Shown: piece by piece, positions 24,090 through 34,420 of the stretch | How positions within the stretch are numbered: the stretch's first letter is position 1 | Layout: each line of letters begins with the position of its first letter | Origin: Helichrysum umbraculigerum | Lineage: Eukaryota; Streptophyta; Magnoliopsida; Asterales; Asteraceae | NCBI GenBank assembly: GCA_949592205.1 | Contig: CATIUR010000002.1 | Span: 4,434,501 to 4,498,500, forward strand | Length of the DNA: 64,000 nt | Reading direction: 5' to 3' | Position numbers and translations under genes: made by a program | Notes under the pieces: generated by a model | The model's database searches: none | What the model was told of the DNA's origin: nothing | Seen by the model: only the letters and a program-made list of their open reading frames with translations

Positions 24090-26750
24090 ATGGCTTTGAT
24101 TTTCGAAGCTCGTCACAATACGGCTGCTTACCTTACTGACACTTCTGATAAAGCTGCACCATATCGTCAGATGATCGCGTTTTTGAGACGTTCAAGGGTA
24201 TTCCACGCCATTTCCGATAACACTATGGCGTTTGGAAATCTGATCAACCCTTTTTGGAGAAATGCGACTGTTGTTACTGATAACGACGTTAGACGATTGG
24301 TCTCTACCGTTCTGGGTACGGAGATCACTATTACAGAACAGAGTATTCGGGAACTTTTACAGCTGAATGATCAACCGGATATGCCTATCGGTTTTGATCA
24401 TATTTTTGTTACTGGAGCTATGCAACGGATAGGATATCCCGGGATTCCCTCTGATCAGTATAGAAAAGCGAATCTCACACGCGTCTGGAGATATTTGATG
24501 CACGTGATTATTGTTTGCTTGGGGAATAGGAAAGGTGGAACGGATGGGATGAGCCGAAGTCTGGCTTCTGCTATGTTAGCGTTGGTATACAACAAGCCGT
24601 TCAACTTCTCGGGATTTATCTTCAAGGCTATGGTTGATAATGCAAATGCCGGGGATCAGAAATGGATTTTATATCCGAGATTTGTACAGTTGCATATTAA
24701 TCGTCATCATCCGGAGCTTCAGGCACAGGGTGATATCGATCAGCCGCTCAAGATTTCACCGATGATGAGTCGGATTTTCACTATTTGTGCAGGGTATGAG
24801 AAAGGGGTCGAGGCACCAAGGGATGTTCCCTTATTCGGTGCTATTGTGGATGAAAATTATGTACCGCCTCCAGATCCTCAGTATATGGATATTCCAGTAC
24901 CTCAGCAGCCGCAGCAACCGCTTGTGAACATTCCAGTTCAACCTGCGGGGGAGAATGTAGATGCTCTATTGGAGAACATCGAGCAGTTCGGGCATGTGGA
25001 TTCGGACAATCCAGCATCTCATGACACGGTTGAAAATTCTGATTCTGATGAAAGTCCTGTTCAACAACCTGATGATGGCGGGCCAACGCCTTCGGATTCT
25101 GATGGTGCGGTCCCGCACCCGTCTCAGATGGAAACAATTAGACGTCAGTTTTCTCAAAGATACAAAAGAATTCAGCGCCGTTTGAAACAGGGGCGTGTAT
25201 ATGTTCCAAAGAATACTGGCAAACGTATTCGAGACGGTGATGATCCTGCTGATGCGACTTATCAACCGACTCGTCGTGTTCGTCGTTCTTCATCAGCCAG
25301 AGCTCCAGTCAATCCACAGCAACAACCTGATTTTGAGATTCAACCGACTCCAGCTTTCATGCAAAAGATTATGGAAGATATGCAGCAGATGAAGCAAAAG
25401 CTGGAGGCTCAGGACGAGAAGATTGCTGAACAAGCTGCGTTGATCGATGTTCAATCTAAGGAGCTTGAGGAAACGAAGCTTAGGGTTAATGTTTTGGAAG
25501 GCAGGTTACTTGCCTCGGGGGAGTCTGGGTCTGGGATACCCACTTTAGAGTCAAGTGAACCTGCGTCTGTAAATCCCAATCCTGTAATTGAAAATGTTAA
25601 TGAAAATATTTCTCGTTTGGATTATTTTTGTGTTGATGATATTCCAGGGCAACCGAGACTGCTGGCAGTTGACTACTCATTCGCTGACTTATCATTTATT
25701 CAGAGGATGGCCAGTGGAGTTGGCTCTGAGGAAGAAACAGAGAATGTTTTTGAGATGAATGAGGATGTTTCGATTGAAGAAGAGCAGTTGAATGCAGATG
25801 AAATGTATGATGATGCACAATCTGGGGAAGCTTACGATGGTGCACCAATTATAGAATCTGATTCAAGTGAAGACGAGAGTCCTGATAAAGCTCAACATGG
25901 AGAATCAAGTTCTGCTGCAACTCCAGCTTCAGAGACACAGGCACCGGACTCAGCAGCGAAGAAATTAACTGCTGAAGAAAAGAGAGAGAGAAACAAGAAA
26001 TGGTGGCCTAAGGGACGAAATCCAGTTCCTATTCCAGTTAAATGTCAAGTGTACCGGGTTAGTCGAAATTATACCGGTGTTATTAAAAGCTGGAAGTGTC
26101 AGAGGAATCTTTTCATGATTAAGAGAGAAGATGGAGTTCAGTATTTCAGAATGCGTTTTGATAGATTGAGCACGTTGCCAAAAGGAGAGATTAATCGATT
26201 AGCTCAACTTAAATTGATTAATCCTTTCGAGAATGATTATGCTGAGTTCATTCAGAGAAATTTACGTCGGGAAGTGTTATCGAAGACATATTCGAAATTG
26301 AAACCGACGTTGGGAACTCGGTATACGTGGAAAAAGAAGATTGATCCAGTCACCAGGAAGCCTATGGTTAAAGTTCACTATTCGCCTGCTAAATGTTTGA
26401 CTGAGATACCTCTGGAATCAGTTCCTTATTATTTTCTGAGAAGACTTGTAAAATGGGAACTTGATCCACAGACTGGCGAAGCGGTTATTACTTTCGTTCC
26501 AGATTCTGAACCGTGGCAAGAAGTTGGAGGTATATGGAATTTGAAGCAAGCAACGTTTAGACTGTATGATCCGATGAGTTTGATTAATTTTCATGAAAAA
26601 GATTTAAGAAAACTCTATGATAATCGGATTCGTGTTGGTCAAAAGAATGAATTCAACAGACGTTTAGCACAGCAGTTTTACAATGTTGTTACTGTTTGTG
26701 TGGCTAATGGAATTCATGCCGACGGCCAATTTCCTGCGGGCTGGGTTTAA
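24090..26750 (+). CDS. Copia-1 third ORF (ORF3), 886 aa, coiled coil, unknown role
   Basis: Complete frame beginning MALIFEARH directly after an acceptor-like TTGCAG, in the place where SIRE-type copia elements carry a so-called envelope-like gene. Residues 1-250 are a globular-looking domain (ITEQSIRELLQLN, YRKANLTRVWRYL, YNKPFNFSGFIF) of a kind widespread in Asteraceae retroelement ORFs. Residues about 250-420 are Pro/Gln/Asp-rich with basic clusters (KRIRDGDD, RRVRRSS) that could be nuclear signals. Residues 424-472 form a clear coiled coil, then a strongly acidic stretch to about 620. Residues 636-886 are a basic second domain (WWPKGRNPVP to FPAGWV). No signal peptide or membrane segment is apparent, which argues against a true envelope. 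Function unknown. Confidence 0.85.
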   Translation: MALIFEARHNTAAYLTDTSDKAAPYRQMIAFLRRSRVFHAISDNTMAFGNLINPFWRNATVVTDNDVRRLVSTVLGTEITITEQSIRELLQLNDQPDMPIGFDHIFVTGAMQRIGYPGIPSDQYRKANLTRVWRYLMHVIIVCLGNRKGGTDGMSRSLASAMLALVYNKPFNFSGFIFKAMVDNANAGDQKWILYPRFVQLHINRHHPELQAQGDIDQPLKISPMMSRIFTICAGYEKGVEAPRDVPLFGAIVDENYVPPPDPQYMDIPVPQQPQQPLVNIPVQPAGENVDALLENIEQFGHVDSDNPASHDTVENSDSDESPVQQPDDGGPTPSDSDGAVPHPSQMETIRRQFSQRYKRIQRRLKQGRVYVPKNTGKRIRDGDDPADATYQPTRRVRRSSSARAPVNPQQQPDFEIQPTPAFMQKIMEDMQQMKQKLEAQDEKIAEQAALIDVQSKELEETKLRVNVLEGRLLASGESGSGIPTLESSEPASVNPNPVIENVNENISRLDYFCVDDIPGQPRLLAVDYSFADLSFIQRMASGVGSEEETENVFEMNEDVSIEEEQLNADEMYDDAQSGEAYDGAPIIESDSSEDESPDKAQHGESSSAATPASETQAPDSAAKKLTAEEKRERNKKWWPKGRNPVPIPVKCQVYRVSRNYTGVIKSWKCQRNLFMIKREDGVQYFRMRFDRLSTLPKGEINRLAQLKLINPFENDYAEFIQRNLRREVLSKTYSKLKPTLGTRYTWKKKIDPVTRKPMVKVHYSPAKCLTEIPLESVPYYFLRRLVKWELDPQTGEAVITFVPDSEPWQEVGGIWNLKQATFRLYDPMSLINFHEKDLRKLYDNRIRVGQKNEFNRRLAQQFYNVVTVCVANGIHADGQFPAGWV

Positions 26751-26773
26751 AGAAGATTTTTGAAGACCAAGCT

Positions 26774-26790
26774 GAAGACACGGGGGAGTT
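26774..26790 (+). other. Copia-1 polypurine tract
   Basis: gaagacacgggggagtt immediately before the 3' LTR; primes plus-strand synthesis. Confidence 0.88.
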
Positions 26791-27200
26791 TGTTAGTACA
26801 TGTTTAGTGTCTGTCAGTTGGTCTAGCTCGTAGTTTGTATTTAGGTTTGTGTTTCCTGACTCCTGCGACGTAGCGTGTAACGTCGCAGGTGCGACATCAG
26901 GTTTTGGGCCTGCGACGTAGCCAACGTCGCATGGGCTTGGGCCTGCGACGTAGCGTGCGACGTCGCAGGTGCCAGGTTTTGTATAAATTCGTTTTACGTT
27001 TTCTGTTTTAGGGTTGACGAAACCCTAAACGCAATTAGTCGAAATCTCTGTAATCTGACCGATTATTATTCAATATAATACGTTTCATTTGATATTCATT
27101 GCGTATTGATTGTTCGTGTGTTTAGTATTTAACTTAATCGTTGATTCCGCAAACGATTGAGTGACTCGGTTCGTACTAGATCCAAGGTTAGGGACAAACA
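26791..27200 (+). mobile_element. Copia-1 3' LTR
   Basis: 410 bp, near-identical to 14792-15201. Followed by target copy ccttt (27201-27205), then H's LTR resumes. Copia-1 is thus 12,409 bp (14792-27200). Confidence 0.95.
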
Positions 27201-27205
27201 CCTTT

Positions 27206-27638
27206 TGCTTGTAGGATCTGATCGGATCGTTGATGAATAACAAACAATTGATAATTGATTCACGAACACACGATTTCTATATAATCTTTGTATATATTCA
27301 CAATTGGATAATAAAGATTACAAGATACAAACTCAAACTCGTTTTTCTCCTCTCTTCTCTCTCAAAAACGCCCTCACCTAACCTCTCAAATGTCTAACCC
27401 TAAAACTGAATCTAACATGCCTATTTATAGGCTGTCCAAACCCTATTGCGACACTAGCCAAGTGTCGCTAATAGCGACACTGACCAAGTCTCCTAAACAC
27501 TAATTTGTGTATATTTTCTATTTCACTATTCGTTTACAGACTCGCATATACACACTAAACATTATACATACGCGGACTAATTGACTTTGACAATTACAAA
27601 CGTTTGGCCAACTGACTGACACACAAAATGCACCAACA
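27206..27638 (-). mobile_element. Right LTR (5' LTR) of H, main part
   Basis: Continues the LTR begun at 14779. Ends accaaca at 27638. The next bases, aatggtatcag, do not match H's left flank agttt, so this edge has been rearranged. Confidence 0.88.
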
Positions 27639-28794
27639 AATGGTATCAGACATTGAAACGCGTATTTAATGTGTTATGTTTTATTTCGTTTTTACTGTAT
27701 TTTTAATTTTATTTTTATTTTTGCATTATTTGAGAAAATTACATAAAGATTTTTAATTCTATGTTATTTTCTTCAAGTTGCAAATTACTGTCAATTCGAT
27801 TTACCGACATTGAAACGCGAGGAATCACAAAAGTTTTAAAAAAATTTCATTAAGTGTCTGTTAGCGACACTCAGTGAGTGCCGCACTAAGTGCCGCAGGA
27901 AGTGACGCATGAAGTGACGTAAATTAAGGTTCGGGTATATAAGCACCCGTACCGCGGCACTTCTCTTTTCACTGTTTCAATAGTTGTTGCGTCACTTCAC
28001 AAATTTCTGCGTCACTCTCTCTCTCGTCTTTGTGACACTCAGGCTGTTTTGATTTTACGAATTCTTCGTTGATTCTCGCGTGATTTCTTGGTGATCGGAC
28101 TATATCTCTGTGTTCCTCTCCTCATTCCACATCGATTGGTACCATTTTTACCTTATTTCACCGTATATATTTCGTTTAATCATTATTTGAAGTTACGGGT
28201 TTAGGGTTTCGGTAATAATGGGTAAATACACGATCGATTAGTATGTGTTTAGTGTTAATTGTGGGTGTGTTTTGGTTGTTTCCACACGCCGCACCTTTTG
28301 GTTTAAACGATATGCGAAAACCCCAAATTTGGTTTTCAAATTTTCTGGGTTGGGATGAGTTTCTGGGTCCGTGTTCTTCATTGCGACACTTTATGCGTCA
28401 CTTGGTTAAGTGACGCATAAATGGTAATTTCAAGGATCCTGCGTCACTTCATAAAGTGCCGCACAGTTTGCTTGTATCACTTCATGAAGTGCCGCACTGC
28501 TTGTCTGCGTCACTTCTTTAAGTGCCGCATTGCACAAAATTGATTTTTATTGCGAAACTTAAGGAAGTGCCGCCAAAATTTTAATTGCTCTGCGACACTT
28601 CTTTGAAGTGACGCATTCTTATTTGTATCTGAATTTTATGCGTCACTATCGTGAGTGCCGCATAGTATCCTGCGACACTTAGTTAAGTGTCGCCAATAAT
28701 TCAGATTTTGTGCTTTTTGATAAAATTATTCGTTAATAATTGAACGTATTCTATAATGATTTGTTTATCCATGTTCAGTTATTCTACAGTTTCA
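27639..28794 (+). repeat. Copia fragment I: region upstream of ORF3
   Basis: Non-coding, aligned with 23050-24087 of Copia-1 and 52380-53090 of G. Starts with a primer-site-like TGGTATCAGA (27641-27650), perhaps chance. TATA at 27936-27943. GCGTCACTT/AAGTGCCGC type pairs at about 27850-28030 and 28385-28700, mostly 22 bp long. Predicted donor about 28139, acceptor about 28802. Confidence 0.78.
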
Positions 28795-29657
28795 GCTGGC
28801 AGATCTTGTTGCATACGCTGCTCGTACCAATCGCAGTCACAACATCGTAGCTTTTCTTAACGCTACACACGCAAAATCAGTTCCCTTTCATCCTATGATT
28901 CAGTTTCTCCAGCGCTCAAGGATTCACTTCGCTATCACTGAGAATCCTCCGGTATATCTGAATCACGTTAGCGCTTTCTGGTCGAATGCAGTTATTAAGA
29001 CGGTAGATAACCAGCGTAGGATTTTGACGACAGTTCTTGGTAATCATATCGTGGTCACTGAAGACACGATTCTACAGGTTTTACATTTTGAGGATGACCA
29101 TGAGATGCCAACGCAATTTGAGAACGATTTCATCTCTGGTGCTATGCTGCGTTTGGGTTATCCTGATATACCCAATGATCAATATCGCAAACAGCATCTA
29201 AGCAGGGTTTAGAGATATCTTGCTCATATCGTGATTGTCTGCATGTCTCCCCGCAAAGCTGGTTATGACGGGATGAGTTATGCTACGGTTTCTGCTATAT
29301 TATCCCTGGTTTACAACAAACCGTTCAACTTTTCGGGCTACATTTTTGAGAATATGATTGATAACATCAACTCTGGAGATGATTTGTGGAATTTATATCC
29401 ACGGTTCGTACAGTTGATTCTAAATTCCCTGAATCTAGGGATTCCAGCTGATCCGCTTTCACAGATATTACCACAACCCATGCTGGTCAGAGTTTTTAGT
29501 GATTGTGCGACCCCGCCGAAGGGTCAGCAACAGCTACCAGACGTTGATCTGTTTGGGCATATTATTGATGAGAACTATCAGCCGCCTCCGAATGATGGTT
29601 ATCAGGATATTGTTGCACCAGCTCCCGAGCAGCCCTTGCATGATGATGATTTTGTTG
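28795..29657 (+). pseudogene. Fragment I ORF3, 5' half
   Basis: Homologue of the N-terminal domain of Copia-1 ORF3 (IQFLQRSRIHFAI, YPDIPNDQYRK, YNKPFNFSGYIF). The start codon found in Copia-1 is missing here, and TGG has become TAG at 29210-29212 (SRV*RYLAHI). Gypsy D is inserted at 29662/48441; removing it and one copy of atatt restores the reading frame. The second half is 48446-49424. Confidence 0.85.
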
Positions 29658-29662
29658 ATATT
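29658..29662. repeat. Target duplication atatt of gypsy D, left copy
   Basis: Repeated at 48441-48445, exactly outside D's two LTR ends. Confidence 0.9.
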
Positions 29663-30083
29663 TATAACACCCTCCAAAATACCAAGGCAATTTTTATTAT
29701 TTTTTTTTAATAATACAGAAGCATATATAAAATCAGTGCAATCAAGATTGCGTATATTACATTTCAAAATGTGCAACCCAATTACATGCAATAGTTAATA
29801 CCAAATCATCATTACAAGTATTAATACAAACTTAGGTGTTATATTAAAATCTATAACATAATTGTTTTGAACCCAAAATATTTCAAGCACAATCAGAGAG
29901 CAGTGCCAAACATTCCTTCAACCAACTTCTAGTACCCACAGTCAAAAGCTAAACCTGCAAGAAGTTGGGGAAGAGGGATTAGCACAAAGCTAAGTGAACA
30001 AATCCAGGGTTCACAATCTAACTTAGCATAACAAGTAACTACAACTAGCATATCGCAAGTAACATAGAAGGATCGGTGGTCCT
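29663..30083 (-). mobile_element. Left LTR (3' LTR) of gypsy D, outer part
   Basis: Matches 46343-46755 of D's other LTR; plus strand begins tataacacc. Interrupted at 30083 by solo LTR A (target gtcct, 30079-30083 and 37928-37932). The LTR resumes at 37928. Confidence 0.92.
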
Positions 30084-31084
30084 TGTAACACCCGTCAAAT
30101 TAGGACTAGTAATTAGTGCCTAATCAACTGTTAATACATGTAATTAGTTTTGGTGTTAGGCTAATTAATATATCAATCAATATATATATATTGTTGAATA
30201 TATACGATTATGCGATTTGATTAAATCGTACATTTTCTTTTAAATCGAATGATACTCGATTCAATTAAATACGGACGTTGGTGACCAATTTTATTAAATA
30301 ACGTGACATTATTTAATAACACTATTATATCAAAAATATTATTTTGATAATATTTCGTAAATATCCCACATTGTACAAACAAAACGTCTACTCGTTTAAA
30401 ATACTAAACGCGCAAACTAACAAAACAAACTAAGTTAAGTTTTATAGCTCAAATATAAAACATTTGGTAAAATACTTCAATAAAAATATCGTGTAATAAT
30501 TCGTATTTTAAAACTTATAATTAATATGTAAAATAAATATTTAACGGTTAAACAAACGGGAAAAACGAAAACCGCACGGAGCACGGAGACGGAGGCTGAA
30601 AAGTGGGACTTCCACCTACAACCTCCACCTCCCTTTCTCTTTTCTCTCATTTCTCATCTTTCTTTCTCTCTCTCCCTCCTTTTTTCTCTCAAATCACAAA
30701 CCCACCAACACCACACAAAATCAACAAATAACACACCCAAACGTACTCGGATTTCACTACTATTTTGGAATAAAAGAACCACCTCGACACGATCTACACT
30801 TCTATCTTTCCGGAATTTCGTTTCGCCACTTTGTAAGTTTCCTACAAATCCCGAAATCTCTCGTTTTTAAGTGTTTTTGCTTGTTTGTGGTTTGTATCAA
30901 CTTATAATGTCCAAATATGGGTTGGGTAAAAGTTTTGGACCGAACGGAAACCGAAAAACTCGTTTTCGACACATTTTCCGGCCATCAGACCGTAACGTCG
31001 CTTTTGGACCCAGATTTATGCGACGTCAGCTTCAACGTCGCAAAACCCCTCGTGACGTCGCATGGTGTGACGTCAGTCACAAAG
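30084..31084 (-). mobile_element. Solo LTR A, left part
   Basis: Begins TGTAACACCC after gtcct. The other end is 36357-37927. Together about 2.57 kb with no internal element sequence: a solo LTR. It is the same family as LTR B in the opposite orientation: its left end resembles the reverse of B's right end, and its right end (tttgggggtgttaca) the reverse of B's left end. Palindromic words start near 31003. Confidence 0.85.
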
Positions 31085-31181
31085 TGTAACGTCCCAAATT
31101 TTGTAAGTTTAAATTATATTATATGCATTTAGTTATTTAAGTTATATGTATATAATATTATGTTATGTGAAATATGTTATG
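31085..31181 (+). mobile_element. Solo LTR C, left part
   Basis: Begins TGTAACGTCCC after caaag (31080-31084); cut at 31181 by solo LTR B. Continues 34421-36351. Confidence 0.85.
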
Positions 31182-31595
31182 TGTAACACCCCCAAATTTA
31201 ACAGTTTGCGGAAGCGATGTTTTGGGTGTTACTAATCAATAATCACAAGCACAAAGGATACAGTGAACGACTCTAAATGAGACGTTCGAAAAGTTATTAC
31301 ATTAATACATAAGTAGTTTCAAAATACAAGCTCGAGTTCGAGTAAATTCCTAGAGATTCTAATACATAACAGTAAGTACAAAAGTAATGTATGAAAATCT
31401 CCAAGCTTGTAAATGCATGCGACTCGAGCTAAGTAAGCTTATCCTGCTGGGCATCCCTACTGATGCTGTGTACCTGAGAAGCATTACTAAAACGGTCAAC
31501 CAAAAAGGTTGGTGAATCTCACAGGTTTGTAAGTAAGTAAACAGTTTGTACATACAAGTAATATTCGTAAAATCATACTTCAGCCAGTAAGTAAC

Positions 31596-31890
31596 GATCG
31601 CAGGTCATGCAAATCCTTTGTAAGTGAGTGGTCGCAGGTCATGCAAACCGTATATAAGTAAATGGTCGCAGGTCATGCAAACCGTTTGTAAGTAAGTGGT
31701 TGCAGGTCATGCAAACCGTATATAAGTAAGTGGTTGCAGGTCATGCAAACCGTATATAAATAAGTGGTTGCAGGTCATGCAAACCGTATATAAATAAGTG
31801 GTTGCAGGTCATGCAAACCATATATAAATAAGTGGTTGCAGGTCATGCAAACCGTATATAAGTAAGTGGTTGCAGGTCATGCAAACCGTA
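31596..31890. repeat. 34-bp tandem repeat array in LTR B
   Basis: About nine head-to-tail units built on gcaggtcatgcaaaccg followed by tatataagtaagtg, with a few base changes between units. Confidence 0.92.
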
Positions 31891-32370
31891 CGTTGCCATG
31901 AGACAACAGAGTAGAAGTTTAACAACAGTAATTATTAGTACACCAGTGAATACAATTCAAAGCATTTGTATTGAACAAGTAAGAAAGCATCTTAAGCTAC
32001 CATGATTACAAGTCATGCAAATCATGCGTTAATTCGGCCTTTATTAGTTTTAGGAAAACGAGTAATGCATCTCACCCCTGGTATAAAACAGTAAAATAGG
32101 GGCTGTAAGACTCACCTTAGTTTAGCAGACAATACGGTAAGTAAGCAAGTAGTATTCCCGAACTAGCAACCCTTAGCGTCCTAATACGCATAAGGTTCAG
32201 TAAGTAAATGGAATACTTGTAAAGTATCCATGCTAGTTGTTCCCAAACTAGTTAATGTCCATAAGTTTGTTTGTACGTTTGTAATCGTTTGTAGTTTGTA
32301 GAAAAGTTGTAAAGCGTACGTGTATAATTGTTTGTTTGTATCATAACGTGTATCGTTCGCGTAAGTTCCA

Positions 32371-32538
32371 ATGGGCTTAATCCCCAAAGGGTACGAGTGA
32401 AAGCTCGTATTAGTGAGTGAATTCATAAGTTCGTATCGGGTGCAATCCCGTGTAGTGTACAAGTGTAAGTTGGTTGGAGTGTAATCTCCTAAGTATTTCC
32501 GAGTGTAATCTCGTACGCGTGTGTGAGTGAAATCTCAC
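32371..32538. repeat. Array of small hairpins with similar loops in LTR B
   Basis: At least five, probably six, stem-loops with 6-base loops: CGAG/CTCG (32394), CGGG/CCCG (32437), GGAG/CTCC (32476), CGAG/CTCG (32500), GTGAG/CTCAC (32523), and TGGG/CCCA-like (32372). Loops are TGNAAT-like. Stems differ but stay paired. Confidence 0.7.
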
Positions 32539-32689
32539 GTTTAGTTTAGTATAGTCTTGTACGTATTCAAGTATCGTTGTATACTTTCAAAAGTATAGTA
32601 TTTTCATGTATAAGTAACGCCGAGTAAAGTACGTTTACGTTTTAAGTATATTCTATACTTGTATAAAATGTAAGTGTCAAACAGCCTGT

Positions 32690-33310
32690 TATAGCGTCAC
32701 TTCTGGATATCATGCGACACTTAGGTAGTGTCGGTATTTAGATGGTGCGTCACTAAGTAAGTGACGGTATCAAGTATAGTTTCTTATCAGTGCGCCACTA
32801 GTGTAGTGACGGTATTTAATGTCGTGGTCAAACAGTGCGCCACTAGCGTAGTGACGGTATCAAGTGAGTAATTTGATCTCGGTGCGACACTGGACAAGTG
32901 TCGGTATATGTATTTATGCGTCACTTAGGAAGTGACGGTATGAGGGTGAGTGACGTCATCGGTAGTAACCGGACGTCATTCGTTTCTACCGAAAGTTATA
33001 AGTTTCTACCGATGATAGCGACACTAGTGAAGTGTCGCTTGTTTCTGCCGAAGGTTATATGGTGGCGTCACTAAAGGAGTGACGCTCGTTACTACTGACG
33101 CTTGTTACTACTGAAAGTTATATGGTAGCGTCACTAAGTAAGTGTCGTGTTGTTTCTGCCGAAGGTGTTATGATTGCGTCACTAGTGAAGTGACGTATAG
33201 TGTTTTAGCGGCACTTAAGAAGTGTCGCGTATGGACGGTTCGTGACCTATGCGTCACTCAGACGTAGTGACGCATAACTGGCGTGAGCCATGCGACACTA
33301 GCGTCTGGCC
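32690..33310. repeat. Palindromic block in LTR B
   Basis: About a dozen GCGWCACT/AGTGWCGG-or-C pairs, mostly with an 8-5-8 layout (21 bp), for example near 32930 and 33018. Same motif class as copia G, H, I and J. Confidence 0.9.
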
Positions 33311-34271
33311 AGTTTTTGATTCGTGTCGAAAACGTATTTAGCGAGTTCCGTTCAAGTTGAAACTTTTACACAAGTTATATTATGTTATGTAGAGTTCATA
33401 AAAGTTGTTGGATGTCGTTTTTAATGTTTGTAGTGTCGTTTTATTTAAAATGACCAAAACCGACATTTTCGTAAAAGTGTTCAAAAACGAGTTTAAGTTA
33501 CATATTTGGACATTATTTAGCTAGGGGAACAATAATCTAGCAAAATAAAAGTAATCAGAAAGGTTTCGGGTCGCCGGAAAACTTACAAAGTTGTCGAAAC
33601 GAAAATCCGAAAAGATGAAGTTGTAGCCCTCGTTCTCGTGATCACTTTTCTCCAAAACGAACCTAGCTTCCGAGGTGTTTTAATGGTAGTTTTAAGGTGT
33701 TTTTGGTGTTGGTTTTAGAGAGAGAGGGAGAGAATCCGATTGAGAGAGAGAGGAGAGAGTGATTGAGGTGTGGGTGTTTGAGTGTTGTGTGGGAGAAGGA
33801 AAGAAAGCATGGGGGTGTTGTCCCCCTTGCTTGGGCCGGCCATGGTGGGGTCCACCATGTGTGGATCTCACCAAATTTTGCTCCTCCGTGTTTGCGCTCC
33901 GTGCGGTGTTCGTTTCCCCGGTCGTTTAAACGTTAAAATTATTTTATACGTGATTAATATACGTTTGAAAATACGAAATAATACCCGATTATTAAGTTGA
34001 AGTATTTTATCAAAATACTAGTTTTCAAGTTATAAATAATAACTTTGTTTGTTTTGTCGGTTGGTCGAGTTTTCGGAGAGTTCGGTGACGTTTTAATTAA
34101 ACGTACGTTTTCCGTTATATTATAAACATAATATAAAGTAATAGTCAAAGTAATTAAATAATTTCACATTATTTAATAATTGTTCTACAATTGTCCGCAA
34201 GTTTGTACGATTGTTGTTTTATACGATAATTGTACGAATCGTATTCGCGTATATATATACATATATTCCAT

Positions 34272-34273
<2 letters not shown>

Positions 34274-34318
<45 letters not shown>
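34274..34318. repeat. TA microsatellite
   Basis: About 22 uninterrupted TA units near the right end of LTR B. Confidence 0.95.
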
Positions 34319-34320
<2 letters not shown>

Positions 34321-34420
34321 TAGGTAATGTATTTAATCCTATTTCATATTAAATACAAGTAATAAACACGTAATTAGGAAAATTTTAAATTGGTCCAAAT
34401 TTTGGGGTTGTTACATTATG

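Larger units (their letters stand above)
31182..34415 (-). mobile_element. Solo LTR B, 3234 bp
   Basis: TGTAACACCCCC to gggttgttaca, flanked by ttatg (31177-31181, 34416-34420). Orientation minus is inferred from a start-like ctttgtaag (minus, near 33590) and TATA-rich sequence at the right end, and by comparison with A. Contains a 34-bp tandem array, a hairpin array, a palindromic block and a TA microsatellite. No protein frame is convincing. It could be a very long solo LTR or an internally filled non-autonomous unit. Confidence 0.82.

Noticed and set aside
24841..25265. Open frames overlapping ORF3 in other frames
   Set aside because: Explained by the biased composition of the ORF3 linker.
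24090..26750. ORF3 as a retroviral-type envelope
   Set aside because: No signal peptide, membrane helix or fusion-like segment can be seen.
27641..27650. TGGTATCAGA as a true primer site for fragment I
   Set aside because: It directly follows an LTR of the opposite orientation, matches only ten bases, and no plus-strand LTR precedes it. Kept as a possible relic only.
31596..31890. CRISPR-like array of 34-bp repeats
   Set aside because: Units are head-to-tail without unique spacers, in a plant LTR; an ordinary tandem repeat.
33692..34000. Short frames near 33.7-34.0 kb as host genes
   Set aside because: They lie inside solo LTR B in GA-rich leader sequence with no protein-like character.
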